Below are positions 50,098 through 58,290 of a stretch of DNA of 64,000 bases, one piece after another. Origin of the DNA: CAWEQO01 sp963811225 (GTDB lineage Bacteria; Chloroflexota; Anaerolineae; Anaerolineales; Anaerolineaceae); assembly GCA_963811225.1 (NCBI GenBank), contig CAWEQO010000002.1, positions 248,001-312,000 of the forward strand. The letters run 5' to 3'. The position numbers were made by a program, and so were the translations under genes. Numbering within the stretch: position 1 is the first letter of the stretch; every line of letters starts with the position of its first letter. The notes beneath the pieces were generated by a model. That model did not search any database. It had not been told where the DNA came from and worked only from the letters and a program-made list of their open reading frames with translations.

Positions 50098-50660
50098 CCG
50101 TCAGGGCACGGCGGGAATGCGGATTGAACCGGTAGGGGCACGGCGAGTAACGCAAGGTCACATAATTGAACCGGTAGGGGCACGGCGAGTAACGCAAGGT
50201 CACATAATTGAACCGGTAGGGGCACGGCGAGTAATGCAAGGTCACATAATTGAACCGGTAGGGGCACGGCGAGTAACGCAAGACGAGATAATTTAACCAA
50301 TACGAAGCCGTGCCCCGGTGGCAATCATGCATTTTGGCCGAAGGGAAAAGGGCCATCGTTATTTTCCTTGGAATAGGTTCTGGTGGGTTATCAGGGCACG
50401 GCTGCGTATTGGCTCAATTCTGTTGTCTTGCGTTACTCGCCGTGCCCCTACCGGCTCAAATTTGTTTTCTTGCGTAACTGGTCATCGCATTTTGGCCGAA
50501 GGGAAAAGGGCCATCGTTATTTTCCTTGGAATAGATTCTGGTGGGTTATCAGGGCACGGCTGCGTATTGGCTCAATTATCTTGTCTTGCATTACCCGCCG
50601 TGCCCCTACCGGTTCAATTATGTGGCCTTGCGCATTCCCGCCATGCCCCTACCGATAGAA
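50098..50660. repeat. Palindromic repeat cluster 4 (42-bp tandem array)
   Basis: Four head-to-tail copies of a 42-bp unit start at 50131, 50173, 50215 and 50257. Each has GGTAGGGGCACGGCGAGTAA and CGCAAGGTCACATAATTGAA. The last copy runs into a full 56-bp palindrome ending near 50315. Two copies of the flanking module (ATTTTGGCCGAAGGGAAAAG, then TTTTCCTTGGAATAG) and reverse-oriented palindromes follow at about 50395-50450 and 50550-50610. It fills the space between two convergent genes. Confidence 0.93.
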
Positions 50661-50712
50661 CTACCCCAAACTCCCCTGACGATGCATGGGGCCACTCGTC
50701 CGGGATCGGCCG

Positions 50713-51393
50713 CTACAGGATTCGGAGCAGCTCTTGCACTTCCCGGACCTGATACGTGATTTCCAGCTCAAGCTCCGGCTGCAGGCCGTTGGGATTGACC
50801 CAGCAGGTGTCCAGGCCGTAGCGCGCCCCGCCGGCGATATCCGATGACAGGCTGTCGCCGATCACCAGCACCTGATCCTTGGGCGGATGGCCGATCACCT
50901 CGAAGGTCGTGTCGAAAAACTCCGTCGATGGTTTGGCCGCGCCGATCTCCTCGGAAATGATCACCGCTTCCAGGAAGGGAGCAATCGAGGAGGCCGCCAG
51001 GCGGGGACGCTGCACATCCTGCAGCCCGTTGGTGATCAGCGCCAGGTGGAAGCGCCGGGACAGCTCCCGCACGGTCTGCTCTGCGCCGGGCAGCAGCGTG
51101 GACTGGTCGGCCAGGCTTCGCAGGTACAGGGCGCTGAAGGCCTCGGCGTCCACGTTCCAGCCCATCGCGGTGAACAGCCGCTCGAAGCGCAGCACCCGCA
51201 GCGCCGCCGACTCGATCTTGCCCTGCTCGAAATCGTGCCACACCGCGGCGTTGATCTCGTGGAAAGCCAGCTGGGCCTGCTCGCCAAAGGCCAGCTTAAA
51301 GGCCTTGAAAGTAAACTCGAGCGCCAACCGCTCGGCCAGCTCGAAGTTGAAGAGGGTGTTATCTGCGTCGAAGAGAAGCCAGGTGTATTTCAT
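50713..51393 (-). CDS. HAD-family nucleotidase, YjjG-like
   Basis: The ~226-residue enzyme has the HAD motifs FDADNTLFNFE (nucleophile and acid Asp), LITNGLQDVQ (motif II), the Lys of GAAKPSTEFFD and the final VLVIGDSLSSDIAGG. Length and NGLQ motif fit YjjG-type pyrimidine 5'-nucleotidases, which remove non-canonical nucleotides. Start at MKYTWLLFDAD; the longer frame adds a basic, unrelated stretch. Confidence 0.9.
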   Translation of the reverse strand: MKYTWLLFDADNTLFNFELAERLALEFTFKAFKLAFGEQAQLAFHEINAAVWHDFEQGKIESAALRVLRFERLFTAMGWNVDAEAFSALYLRSLADQSTLLPGAEQTVRELSRRFHLALITNGLQDVQRPRLAASSIAPFLEAVIISEEIGAAKPSTEFFDTTFEVIGHPPKDQVLVIGDSLSSDIAGGARYGLDTCWVNPNGLQPELELEITYQVREVQELLRIL

Positions 51394-51512
51394 GGGTCCA
51401 TTGTAACAGCAGCGAACACTCCTCACCGCGCGGTGAAGGCCGTTCTCTGCTCTCTTTTTTTCTATGATAATATTCAACCAAGCAACACCAATTCCAGCAA
51501 TCAGGAGATGTT

Positions 51513-52266
51513 ATGCCAGCACCCATTGCGCTTCAGTTGTATTCTGTCCGCGAAAGCCTGGCGAAGGATTTCGCCGGGACGGTCCGCAAGGTGGCCGGAT
51601 TTGGTTACGCCGGGGTAGAGCCTGCCGGATTCCCCGGCTCGACGCCGCAAGCCGCGGCCCAGTTATTCCGAGAGCTGGGCTTGCAGGCGCCCAGCGCGCA
51701 CACGCCGCTGCCGCTCGACGAGCGCGAGGCCGAGGTGCTGGCGGCGGTGGAGGCGCTGGATTGCCCGCGCATCATCTCCGGCATTGGGCCGGACGGTTTC
51801 AAAACCCTCGACCTGGTCAAGCAGTCCTGCGAGACCTTCAACCGGGCGAGCGCAGTGGCCCAGGCGCACGGGACGACCTTTGGCATCCACAACCACTGGT
51901 GGGAATATCAGAAGCTGGACGGTCGCTATCGTCTACCAGATCATGCGCGAGCTGCTCGATCCGGCCGTCTTCTTCGAGCTGGACACCTACTGGATCCAGA
52001 CCGCTGGGGTCGACGCGGCCGAGATCGTGGCGGAGATGGGTGAGCGCGCCCCGCTGCTGCACATCAAGGACGGCCCATGCGAGATCGGCAAACCGCAGAC
52101 CGCGGTCGGCGAGGGGATGATGGACATCGCCGCAGTGGTCAAGGCCGGTGAGGGCGCTGCCCGCTGGCTGGTGGTCGAGCTGGACGCTTGCGCGACCGAT
52201 ATGCTGGAAGCGGTGGAAAAGAGCATCGATTATCTAACAGACGAGGGTTTAGGACATGGTCAATAA
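51513..52266 (+). CDS. Sugar phosphate isomerase/epimerase (one apparent frameshift)
   Basis: The first part (51513 to about 51920) begins IALQLYSVRESLAKDF and contains FGIHNHWWEYQK. After a +1 shift in GGTCGCTATCG the second part continues as IVYQIMRELLDPAVFFEL, DTYWIQTAGVDAAEIVAE and LLHIKDGP. Together they form a ~250-residue TIM barrel of the xylose isomerase-like group, with metal ligands in HNHW, ELD and HIKD. Such proteins isomerise or epimerise sugars or inositols. AGGAG precedes the start. The stop overlaps the next gene by 11 nt. Confidence 0.85.
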
Positions 52267-53353
52267 AGTCAAAGTCGGCGTAATCGGCTGCGGCAACATC
52301 AGCAGCAACTACCTCCAACACATGAGCGCCTTCGAGATCCTGGAGATCAAGGCGACGGCGGACATCATCCACGAGCGGGCCATCGCCAAGGCAGCCGAAG
52401 TGGGCGCGCAGGCGCTCTCGGTGGCCGACCTGCTGGCCGATCCCGAGATCGAGATCGTGGTCAACCTGACCCCGCCGCTGGCGCACGCCGAAGTGTCCCT
52501 GGCGGCGATCGCGGCCGGGAAGCACGTCCACAGCGAAAAGCCGCTGGCGGTGACGCGCGAGCTGGGCCAGCAGATCCTGGAAGCGGCGCTCGAAAAGGGC
52601 GTGCTGGTGGGCTGTGCGCCCGACACCTTCTTGGGCGGCGGCCTGCAAACCTGCCGCAAGCTGATCGACGACGGCTGGATTGGGCGGCCGGTGGCGGCTG
52701 TGGCCTTCTGCATGGGGCACGGCCCCGAAGCCTGGCATCCCGACCCCGAGTTCTTCTACAAGTTCGGCGCCGGCCCGATGATGGACATTGGGCCGTACTA
52801 CATCACCACCCTGGTGCACCTGCTTGGGTCGGTGCAGCGGGTGACCGCCTCGGCCCAGGTCTCGTTCCCCGAGCGCCTGATCCTGAGCCAGCCGCATCAC
52901 GGACAGAAGGTCCAGGTGGACGTGCCCACCCACGTGGCCGGCGTGCTGGACTTTGAGTCCGGCGCAGTCGGCACGGTGATCACCAGCTTCGACGTGTGGG
53001 ACTCAACCCTGCCGCGCATCGAGATCTACGGCAGCGAAGGCACTTTGAGCGTGCCCGACCCGAACATCTTCGGCGGGGCAGTCAAGGTGCGCCGGGCCGG
53101 CGCTGACGCCTGGAGCGAGATCCCGCATACCCACACCGACGAGGTGGGCCGGGGTATCGGCGTGGCCGACCTGGCCTATGCCATCCGCTGTGGGCGGCCG
53201 CAGCGCGCCAGCGGCATGCTGGCCTACCACGTGTTGGACGTGATGAGCGCCTTCCGCGAAGCTTCGGAGACCGACCGGCACGTGTACGTGAAGAGCCGGG
53301 TGGAGCGCCCCATGCCGCTGCCCACCGGCTTGATGCCGGGGACGCTGGATTAA
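52256..53353 (+). CDS. Gfo/Idh/MocA-family oxidoreductase
   Basis: The 365-residue protein has an NAD(P)-binding N-terminus (KVGVIGCGNISSNYL) and the family signature HVHSEKPLAVT, with the catalytic Lys in EKP. The C-terminal domain has GAGPMMDIGPYYITTLVHLLG, including the usual D-x-x-x-H pattern. Such enzymes oxidise or reduce sugars and inositols. The overlap with the isomerase gene implies a two-gene catabolic operon; its transporter is not in the window. Confidence 0.92.
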   Translation: MVNKVKVGVIGCGNISSNYLQHMSAFEILEIKATADIIHERAIAKAAEVGAQALSVADLLADPEIEIVVNLTPPLAHAEVSLAAIAAGKHVHSEKPLAVTRELGQQILEAALEKGVLVGCAPDTFLGGGLQTCRKLIDDGWIGRPVAAVAFCMGHGPEAWHPDPEFFYKFGAGPMMDIGPYYITTLVHLLGSVQRVTASAQVSFPERLILSQPHHGQKVQVDVPTHVAGVLDFESGAVGTVITSFDVWDSTLPRIEIYGSEGTLSVPDPNIFGGAVKVRRAGADAWSEIPHTHTDEVGRGIGVADLAYAIRCGRPQRASGMLAYHVLDVMSAFREASETDRHVYVKSRVERPMPLPTGLMPGTLD

Positions 53354-53460
53354 GCCTGCAGCCCGAATCGCGAATGGCTTTCTGAACACTGACGAACGAT
53401 CGAAATCGGCGGTCGAAAGGCGTCTGCTGGGCCCAGAAAGGGATGAAAGGGGCGAGGAAC

Positions 53461-54198
53461 ATGCGAGATGAGATTCAATTCCCACAGTTATCGGAGCCCT
53501 ACAACACTGCCTTGCGCGAGGCGGTGGCGTACATCCTGGCGCGCTTCGATGTGAGCGGGCTGGTGGCGGCCGGCTCGATCTTGCGCGGCGCGCCGGACGC
53601 CTCCTCGGACCTGGACCTGTACGTGATCCATCGCGGGCCCTTCCGCCAGCGGCTGCAGAAATTCTTCCACGGCGTGCCCGCCGAGATCTTCGTCAACCCG
53701 CCCGAGCAGGTGGAGCGTTATTTCGCCGAGGAACAGGCATCCGGACGGCCCATCACGGCGCACATGCTGGCGAACGGGACGCCGCTGATCGAGAACGGCC
53801 CCGAGCTGGGGCGGCTGCGCCACCTGGCTGCCGGGCTGCTGCAAAACGCCCCGGCGTACACCGTAGACAGTCTCCTGTACGAACGCTACCTGTGCGCGAC
53901 GCTGTATGAGGATGCGGTGGACATCGCCCAGCGCGACCCGGTCACCAGCGACCTGCTGCTGGCCCAGTCCGTGACGGCAATGCTGCCTTACCGCTTCAAG
54001 CAGGCCGGGCTGTTCGTGCCGCGCTGGAAAGACCTGCTGGCGCAGCTGGATGAGCTCGACCCGGACAGCGCCGACCTGGCAAAGCAGTTCTTCGCAGCCG
54101 GCACGCACGACGAGCGCCTGTCCCTGGCAAGCCAGCTGGCTCAACGGATTGCAGGCGCTGAAGGGTTCTTCGAGTGGGAATCCGATCCGGAAGCGTGA
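53461..54198 (+). CDS. Nucleotidyltransferase-fold protein
   Basis: The 245-residue protein has the polymerase beta superfamily motif GSILRGAPDASSDLDLYV, with metal-binding aspartates in the DLDLYV segment. The C-terminal half is helical, as in aminoglycoside-modifying or MNT-type nucleotidyltransferases. No HEPN partner gene lies beside it, so a toxin-antitoxin role is not supported. The start taken is the ATG after GGGGCGAGGAAC; another ATG is 18 nt upstream. Confidence 0.78.
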   Translation: MRDEIQFPQLSEPYNTALREAVAYILARFDVSGLVAAGSILRGAPDASSDLDLYVIHRGPFRQRLQKFFHGVPAEIFVNPPEQVERYFAEEQASGRPITAHMLANGTPLIENGPELGRLRHLAAGLLQNAPAYTVDSLLYERYLCATLYEDAVDIAQRDPVTSDLLLAQSVTAMLPYRFKQAGLFVPRWKDLLAQLDELDPDSADLAKQFFAAGTHDERLSLASQLAQRIAGAEGFFEWESDPEA

Positions 54199-54220
54199 GG
54201 GGGCATTCAACGAAAAACAA

Positions 54221-54259
54221 GAGGAGGTGCTGCAGCCTGCAGCGCCTCCTCCTTATTTT
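54221..54259 (+). terminator. Rho-independent terminator
   Basis: GAGGAGGTGCTGCA pairs with TGCAGCGCCTCCTC (one G-T pair) and is followed by CTTATTTTT. Confidence 0.8.
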
Positions 54260-54278
54260 TATCCAATGGTCGTGTTCG

Positions 54279-54671
54279 TTACTGGCTCAAAGAAACCGTG
54301 CCGGCATTGTCGGCGCCGAGAGGATTATTGAGGCTGCCCAGCATATCGGCCCGGTCGATCAAATAGGCCTCCACCGCCCAGTACTGTTCGCTGGTCAGGC
54401 TGCCGGGATTGGTCTGCGGCATCTTGGTGGAAATGTATTCATGCAGCGTTTGCGCCGAATCGAAGTTTGCCAGGGTTGTGGCGGTCAAGTCGGGGCCGAC
54501 GACACCGTTGGCATGGCATGAGGCGCATTCGTCATTATAGACGGTCTCGCCGGTTGAAATTTGCTGCTGAAGCGCTTGATCGTTCCCCCCGCCGCCACCG
54601 CCCGCACAGGCCGCAATCCCAAAAGCCAAGAGCACGAGCACGGAAACGGCCAACAAATAACGCAATTTCAT
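54279..54671 (-). CDS. Monohaem cytochrome c lipoprotein
   Basis: The 130-residue protein starts with a lipoprotein signal (FGIAAC), a Gly-rich linker, and a class I cytochrome c domain: ECASCH haem site and probable axial Met in STKMPQTNPGSL. The C-terminal helix (SEQYWAVEAYLIDRAD) is typical. It would carry electrons at the outer face of the membrane and depend on the ccm system for haem attachment. A GGAGG site precedes the ATG on the minus strand. It is monocistronic. Confidence 0.92.
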   Translation of the reverse strand: MKLRYLLAVSVLVLLAFGIAACAGGGGGGNDQALQQQISTGETVYNDECASCHANGVVGPDLTATTLANFDSAQTLHEYISTKMPQTNPGSLTSEQYWAVEAYLIDRADMLGSLNNPLGADNAGTVSLSQ

Positions 54672-55062
54672 GTTTTTTCCTCCTTATACTTCTACTAACA
54701 ATTTTGATCGAAGTGTGTAGACTGGTAGACGGAAATCTCCAAGAGTTGGTTTATTTAGAATCGGCTAAAACTTTCCCTCCTTGTTCCGTCCCAAGCCTGC
54801 AATTCTGCAATGTCCCCCCAGGTAATCGCTATCATGCAGTAATACCGTCTTTATTCCCTCATTCTACCTTAAAAAGAATCTTAAAAACAGGGGGCGCAGC
54901 TCATGTTGTAAAGGGTTAAACCGAAAAGAAAAGAGAGACCTTTCGGCCTCTCTTCAAGCTGTCTAACCGGCACCGATTTCGTAAAAGTCCCCCTGGTCCG
55001 CTATACACGGTTGATCCCTTACAATCGTCTACAGCCAACTCGCGCAAGGCTTGGAAGTATTT
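54672..55062. other. Intergenic region without recognised genes
   Basis: Nearly 400 bp upstream of the cytochrome gene hold no convincing open frame. A weak minus-strand promoter-like TAGAAT with AT-rich context lies near 54865, and an imperfect AGAGAGACC/GGCCTCTCT hairpin near 54932-54955. The rest shows nothing I can name. Confidence 0.5.
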
Positions 55063-55203
55063 CCCCCTGAGGCAGTTTTTTTCTTCCCAGCTCGTTGCCT
55101 ATCGTTTCCGGTCAAGATGTTATTATGATACGCTTCTTCTGGATCGAGCGCAATTGGGGATGCTCCTCCCTCAGGGGGTAGGGAATACCCTACCTTTTTT
55201 GTT
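55063..55203 (+). ncRNA. Candidate structured RNA ending in a terminator
   Basis: CCCCCTGAGG (55063-55072) and CCTCAGGGGG (55171-55180) could close a ~118-nt structure. Directly after it, GGTAGGG-AATA-CCCTACC and TTTTTT form a Rho-independent terminator. No coding frame fits. A promoter is not clear, so the call rests on the closing helix plus terminator. Confidence 0.3.
55179..55203 (+). terminator. Rho-independent terminator without an upstream gene
   Basis: A 7-bp GC-rich stem GGTAGGG / CCCTACC with an AATA loop is followed by six T residues. Nothing coding ends before it on this strand. Confidence 0.65.
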
Positions 55204-55227
55204 TCAGAGTGATCGGTAGGTACAAAA

Positions 55228-55272
55228 ACACGGAGAAGGGGCGGCCATGAAAGGGCCGCCCCTTCTCCGTGT
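55228..55272. terminator. 19-bp perfect hairpin after groES
   Basis: ACACGGAGAAGGGGCGGCC and its complement close on a 7-nt loop, 17 bp past the groES stop on the minus strand. An AAAAA tract upstream reads as a U-tract in the minus-strand transcript. Confidence 0.8.
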
Positions 55273-55289
55273 CTCCATCAATCGAGCAG

Positions 55290-55574
55290 CTAGCTCAAGC
55301 GGGCCAGGATGTCGCCGCTCTCGATCAGCAGGTAATCCTTGCCGTCCATGCGGAATTCGGTGCCGGAATACTTGGCGAACAGGACCTGGTCGTCCACCTG
55401 CACCTTGATGTCCTCATCGTCGCCGACGGCGACGACAACGCCGGTCTGCGGTTTTTCTTTGGCGGTCTCGGGCAAGAGGATGCCCGAGTTGGTGCGGCTT
55501 GCCTGATCTTGCGGCTGCACGAGGACGCGCGGGCCGAGCGGCTGGATCTGGGTGAGTACGAGTGTGTCAGTCAT
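55290..55574 (-). CDS. groES: Co-chaperonin GroES
   Basis: The 94-residue protein has the Cpn10 beta-barrel pattern: QPLGPRVLVQP, the mobile loop with SGILLPE, and the conserved VLFAKYSGTEFRMDGKDYLL. It caps GroEL during folding. No groEL follows, although the pair is normally adjacent, so this may be an extra, isolated copy. A glutaredoxin gene lies directly upstream on the same strand. Confidence 0.93.
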   Translation of the reverse strand: MTDTLVLTQIQPLGPRVLVQPQDQASRTNSGILLPETAKEKPQTGVVVAVGDDEDIKVQVDDQVLFAKYSGTEFRMDGKDYLLIESGDILARLS

Positions 55575-55607
55575 GGATTAAATTCCTCCGGTTGTTGATC
55601 AATGGAT

Positions 55608-55862
55608 TTACTTAACACCAAGATAATGGTTGATCTTGCTGCGATCGAAGCCGACGACGATCTTGCCGCCGATGTCGATCACCGGCACCCCTTGCTGCCC
55701 CGAACGGCGCAGCATGTCACGGGCGGCGACCGTGTCGCGGCTGACGTCGACGTCTTTGAATTTGATGCCGCGTTCGCGGAAGTAGCGCTTGGCGGCGTTG
55801 CAGTAAGTGCAAGTGGGGGTGCTGAAAACGATTACCCTGGGTTGTTTTTTCTCTTCTGCCAT
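55608..55862 (-). CDS. Glutaredoxin-like (NrdH-type) protein
   Basis: The 84-residue thioredoxin-fold protein has the active site STPTCTYCNAAKRYF, the cis-Pro loop QGVPVIDIGG and a C-terminal VVGFDRSKIN. Such proteins reduce ribonucleotide reductase or other disulfides. The start is at MAEEKKQPRV, with a GGAGGTC site; the open frame continues upstream without meaning. It is 33 bp ahead of groES and likely co-transcribed. Confidence 0.9.
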   Translation of the reverse strand: MAEEKKQPRVIVFSTPTCTYCNAAKRYFRERGIKFKDVDVSRDTVAARDMLRRSGQQGVPVIDIGGKIVVGFDRSKINHYLGVK

Positions 55863-56038
55863 GCAGTTTGACCTCCGTCTGATTTCTTTTTTTTGATGCA
55901 GAAGGAGAAAAAAAGTGACATGCCAAGCAAAGGGTATCACCCATAAATCCCCCATATTCTTCCGATTTTGATAGATTGCGCCGGCCATGGCGGCATGGCA
56001 CACTGGATATAGAACAAAAATTCTGGAGATGGTGTGAG

Positions 56039-56359
56039 ATGACCGATACGACCGGCAAAAAATCCAAGAATACCCGCATCCGCAAGCAACCCGCCGAGCT
56101 GCTGCCCAGCCCCGAGAGCCTGATCAACGAGATCGCCATGCTGCGCTACCTGATGCAGCGGGTGACCGGCATGGTCGACGACGACTGCCAGCTGGGCGAG
56201 CTGTTGGAAGTGCTGGAGAAGGTGGGCCGGGCGCAGACCCGCCTGGTAACGCTGTTGAAAGCCCAGCAGTCCCTGGGCGGCGAGGACAGCCTGACCACCT
56301 ATCTCAACCGGGCGCTGGACGAGCTGAACCGGGAACTGGAGCAGGAGAAGCGGGAGTAG
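56039..56359 (+). CDS. Hypothetical protein at the head of the prophage packaging module
   Basis: The 106-residue protein is basic at its N-terminus (KKSKNTRIRKQ), helical in the middle (INEIAMLRYLMQRVTG, LLEVLEKVGRAQTRLVTLL) and acidic at the end. No family is recognised. The location two genes before the terminase large subunit would suit a small terminase subunit or a DNA-binding accessory, but this is positional inference. The ribosome site is weak. Confidence 0.6.
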   Translation: MTDTTGKKSKNTRIRKQPAELLPSPESLINEIAMLRYLMQRVTGMVDDDCQLGELLEVLEKVGRAQTRLVTLLKAQQSLGGEDSLTTYLNRALDELNRELEQEKRE

Positions 56360-56365
56360 TCATTG

Positions 56366-56408
56366 CCCGGAGGTGGAACGCGCTGCGAAGGTGTGTTCCG
56401 CCTCCGGG
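56366..56408. repeat. GGTGGAACGC-type hairpin repeat, copy 1
   Basis: CCCGGAGGTGGAAC and GTTCCGCCTCCGGG pair around CGCTGCGAAGGTG, with one mismatch. Related hairpins lie at 61715 and 62011, all within the prophage module. Confidence 0.7.
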
Positions 56409-56438
56409 CGCGTTCGATCCGAACGGAGGAAACCAAGC

Positions 56439-56717
56439 ATGACCGAAGAAGAGATTGCGCTGCTTTCCGAGCAGATGAAGCGAGCGGTGGACCGGCTGCG
56501 GGCCGATATGGACGCCGTGCGAGCCATCCAAAAGCACGACCGCGAGATGAACGAACACCGCCTGTCGTCGCTGGAGGCGCGCGCCGCCGACCACGAGCTG
56601 CGCCTGCGCTCGGCAACAGAAGGGGTGACACAGTTCAAGATCTGGTCCGGGTTCGCCTCGGGCGGCTCGGGGATCGTGAGCCTGGTAGCGCTGCTGCGAG
56701 CATTTTTTGGAGGGTAA
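56439..56717 (+). CDS. Coiled-coil phage protein with C-terminal membrane helix
   Basis: From the ATG after GGAGGAAACC the product has 92 residues. Residues 1-60 form a charged coiled coil (MKRAVDRLRADMDAVRAI). A hydrophobic C-terminal segment (SGIVSLVALLRAFFGG) could be a membrane anchor. The layout recalls XhlA-like haemolysin/holin accessory proteins, but lysis genes rarely precede terminase. It overlaps the terminase open frame by 11 nt. Confidence 0.65.
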   Translation: MTEEEIALLSEQMKRAVDRLRADMDAVRAIQKHDREMNEHRLSSLEARAADHELRLRSATEGVTQFKIWSGFASGGSGIVSLVALLRAFFGG

Positions 56718-58239
56718 GCTGGCCGCACCTGACACGATCTCTGGAATCTTTATGGACCTGCTGAAGGACGTGCGCGAGTTCACCGCCCAGTGTTCGGACG
56801 TGGATCTGCGCAGCTATCAGGAAGCCGTGGCGATGTCGGTGGTGGAATCGGTGCTGCATACGCAAGGGCGCACCTTTGTAGTGATGTTCCCACGGCAGTC
56901 GGGTAAGAATGAGCTGCAGGCCCAGATCGAAGCCTATCTGCTGCTGCGCCTGTCGAGAAGCGCCGGCGAGATTGTGTCCATCTCGCCCACCTGGAAGCCG
57001 CAGAGCGAGAACGCCATGCAGCGCCTGGAACGGGTGCTGAAGCGCAACTTCCTCACCAGCCCGCTGTGGGTCAAGGAACTGGGCTACGTCTACCGCATCG
57101 GTGAAGCCAAGATCATCTTCCTGTCCGGCTCACCCGAGACCAACATCGTCGGCGCGACTGCCTCCGCCCTGCTGTCGGTCGACGAAGCCCAAGACATCCA
57201 GATCAACAAGTTCGACCGGGACATCGCGCCCATGTCGGCCAGCACAAACGCCACGCGCGTGTTCTGGGGCACCGCCTGGACCGGTCAGACGCTGCTGGCG
57301 CGCGAGCTGCGGGCGGCGCGCGAAGCCGAACAGCGTGACGGCATCCGGCGCGTGTTCGAGATCGGGGCCGAGCAGGTGGGGCAAGAGGTGCCCGCCTACC
57401 GTGCGTTTGTGGCGGAACAGGTGGCGCGCTTCGGCCGACAGCACATGATGGTGCGCACCCAGTACTTCAGTGAGGAGGTCGACGCGGAGGGCGGCATGTT
57501 CGGCCCGGGGCGAATCGGCTTGATGCGGGGCGCCCACGCGCGGCAGGCGGCAGCCGCGCCCGGCAAGGTGTACGCCCTGCTGGTGGACGTGGCCGGGGAG
57601 GATGAACAGGCCGGCAGCCTGAGCAGCGGGGAGATGCAGGCGCTCTCTAACCCCGGCCGCGATTCCACCGCCCTGACCGTGGTGGAAGTGGAGCTTGCCG
57701 GCCTGGAGGACGCTCTGATCCAGGCGCCGACGTATCGGGTGATGGACCGCCGCCAGTGGCTGGGCGTCAAGCACACCAGCCTCTACGCCCAGCTGCTGGC
57801 GCTGACCGACAGCTGGCGGGCGCGCTTCGTCGTGGTGGATGCCACCGGGGTGGGCGCGGGGCTGGCCTCGTTCTTGGGCAAGGCCCTGCCCGACAAGCTG
57901 CTGGCGGTAACCTTCTCGCAAACGGTTAAGAGCCGGTTGGGCTGGGGGTTCCTGGAGATCGTCGAGAGCGGGCGCTGGCGTGAGTACGCCCCCTTCGACG
58001 AAGAGCTTCTGGAGCAGCTGCAGCACTGCCAATATACAATCCTGCCGGGGCCGGGCAAGACCATGCGCTGGGGCGTGCCGGATCGCACCCGCAGCCTCGC
58101 AAGCGGCAGCCTGGTGCACGACGATCTGGTGTTGTCTGCCGCGCTGGCGGCCATCCTGGAGGAACAGGATTGGAGCGCCGGCGGCCCGACGCTGATTGTG
58201 CCGGGGCGGGATCCGCTGGGTGGGACGTTGGAGTTTTAG
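56707..58239 (+). CDS. Phage terminase large subunit
   Basis: The ~510-residue protein has an ATPase domain with Walker A VMFPRQSGKNEL and Walker B ALLSVDEAQD, followed by a nuclease domain with LLVDVAGED, VVVDATGVG and HDDLVLSAALA supplying metal-binding Asp residues. It packages phage DNA into preformed heads. The start is uncertain: TTG at 56707 (inside the previous gene), or the ATG at 56752. GGAGGG at 56709 could serve the codon at 56719. Confidence 0.9.
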   Translation: MEGKLAAPDTISGIFMDLLKDVREFTAQCSDVDLRSYQEAVAMSVVESVLHTQGRTFVVMFPRQSGKNELQAQIEAYLLLRLSRSAGEIVSISPTWKPQSENAMQRLERVLKRNFLTSPLWVKELGYVYRIGEAKIIFLSGSPETNIVGATASALLSVDEAQDIQINKFDRDIAPMSASTNATRVFWGTAWTGQTLLARELRAAREAEQRDGIRRVFEIGAEQVGQEVPAYRAFVAEQVARFGRQHMMVRTQYFSEEVDAEGGMFGPGRIGLMRGAHARQAAAAPGKVYALLVDVAGEDEQAGSLSSGEMQALSNPGRDSTALTVVEVELAGLEDALIQAPTYRVMDRRQWLGVKHTSLYAQLLALTDSWRARFVVVDATGVGAGLASFLGKALPDKLLAVTFSQTVKSRLGWGFLEIVESGRWREYAPFDEELLEQLQHCQYTILPGPGKTMRWGVPDRTRSLASGSLVHDDLVLSAALAAILEEQDWSAGGPTLIVPGRDPLGGTLEF

Positions 58240-58290
58240 ACGCTGCAGGCCCGCAACATGCGGCCCTGCCACAACAAAAAAGGAGACAGC

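Noticed and set aside
50131..50298. Possible CRISPR array (regularly spaced 42-bp repeats)
   Set aside because: The units are head-to-tail without unique spacers, there are no cas genes, and the same core recurs elsewhere with other periods.
53461..54198. Nucleotidyltransferase as part of an MNT/HEPN toxin-antitoxin pair
   Set aside because: No HEPN gene adjoins it and the protein is longer than MNT antitoxins.
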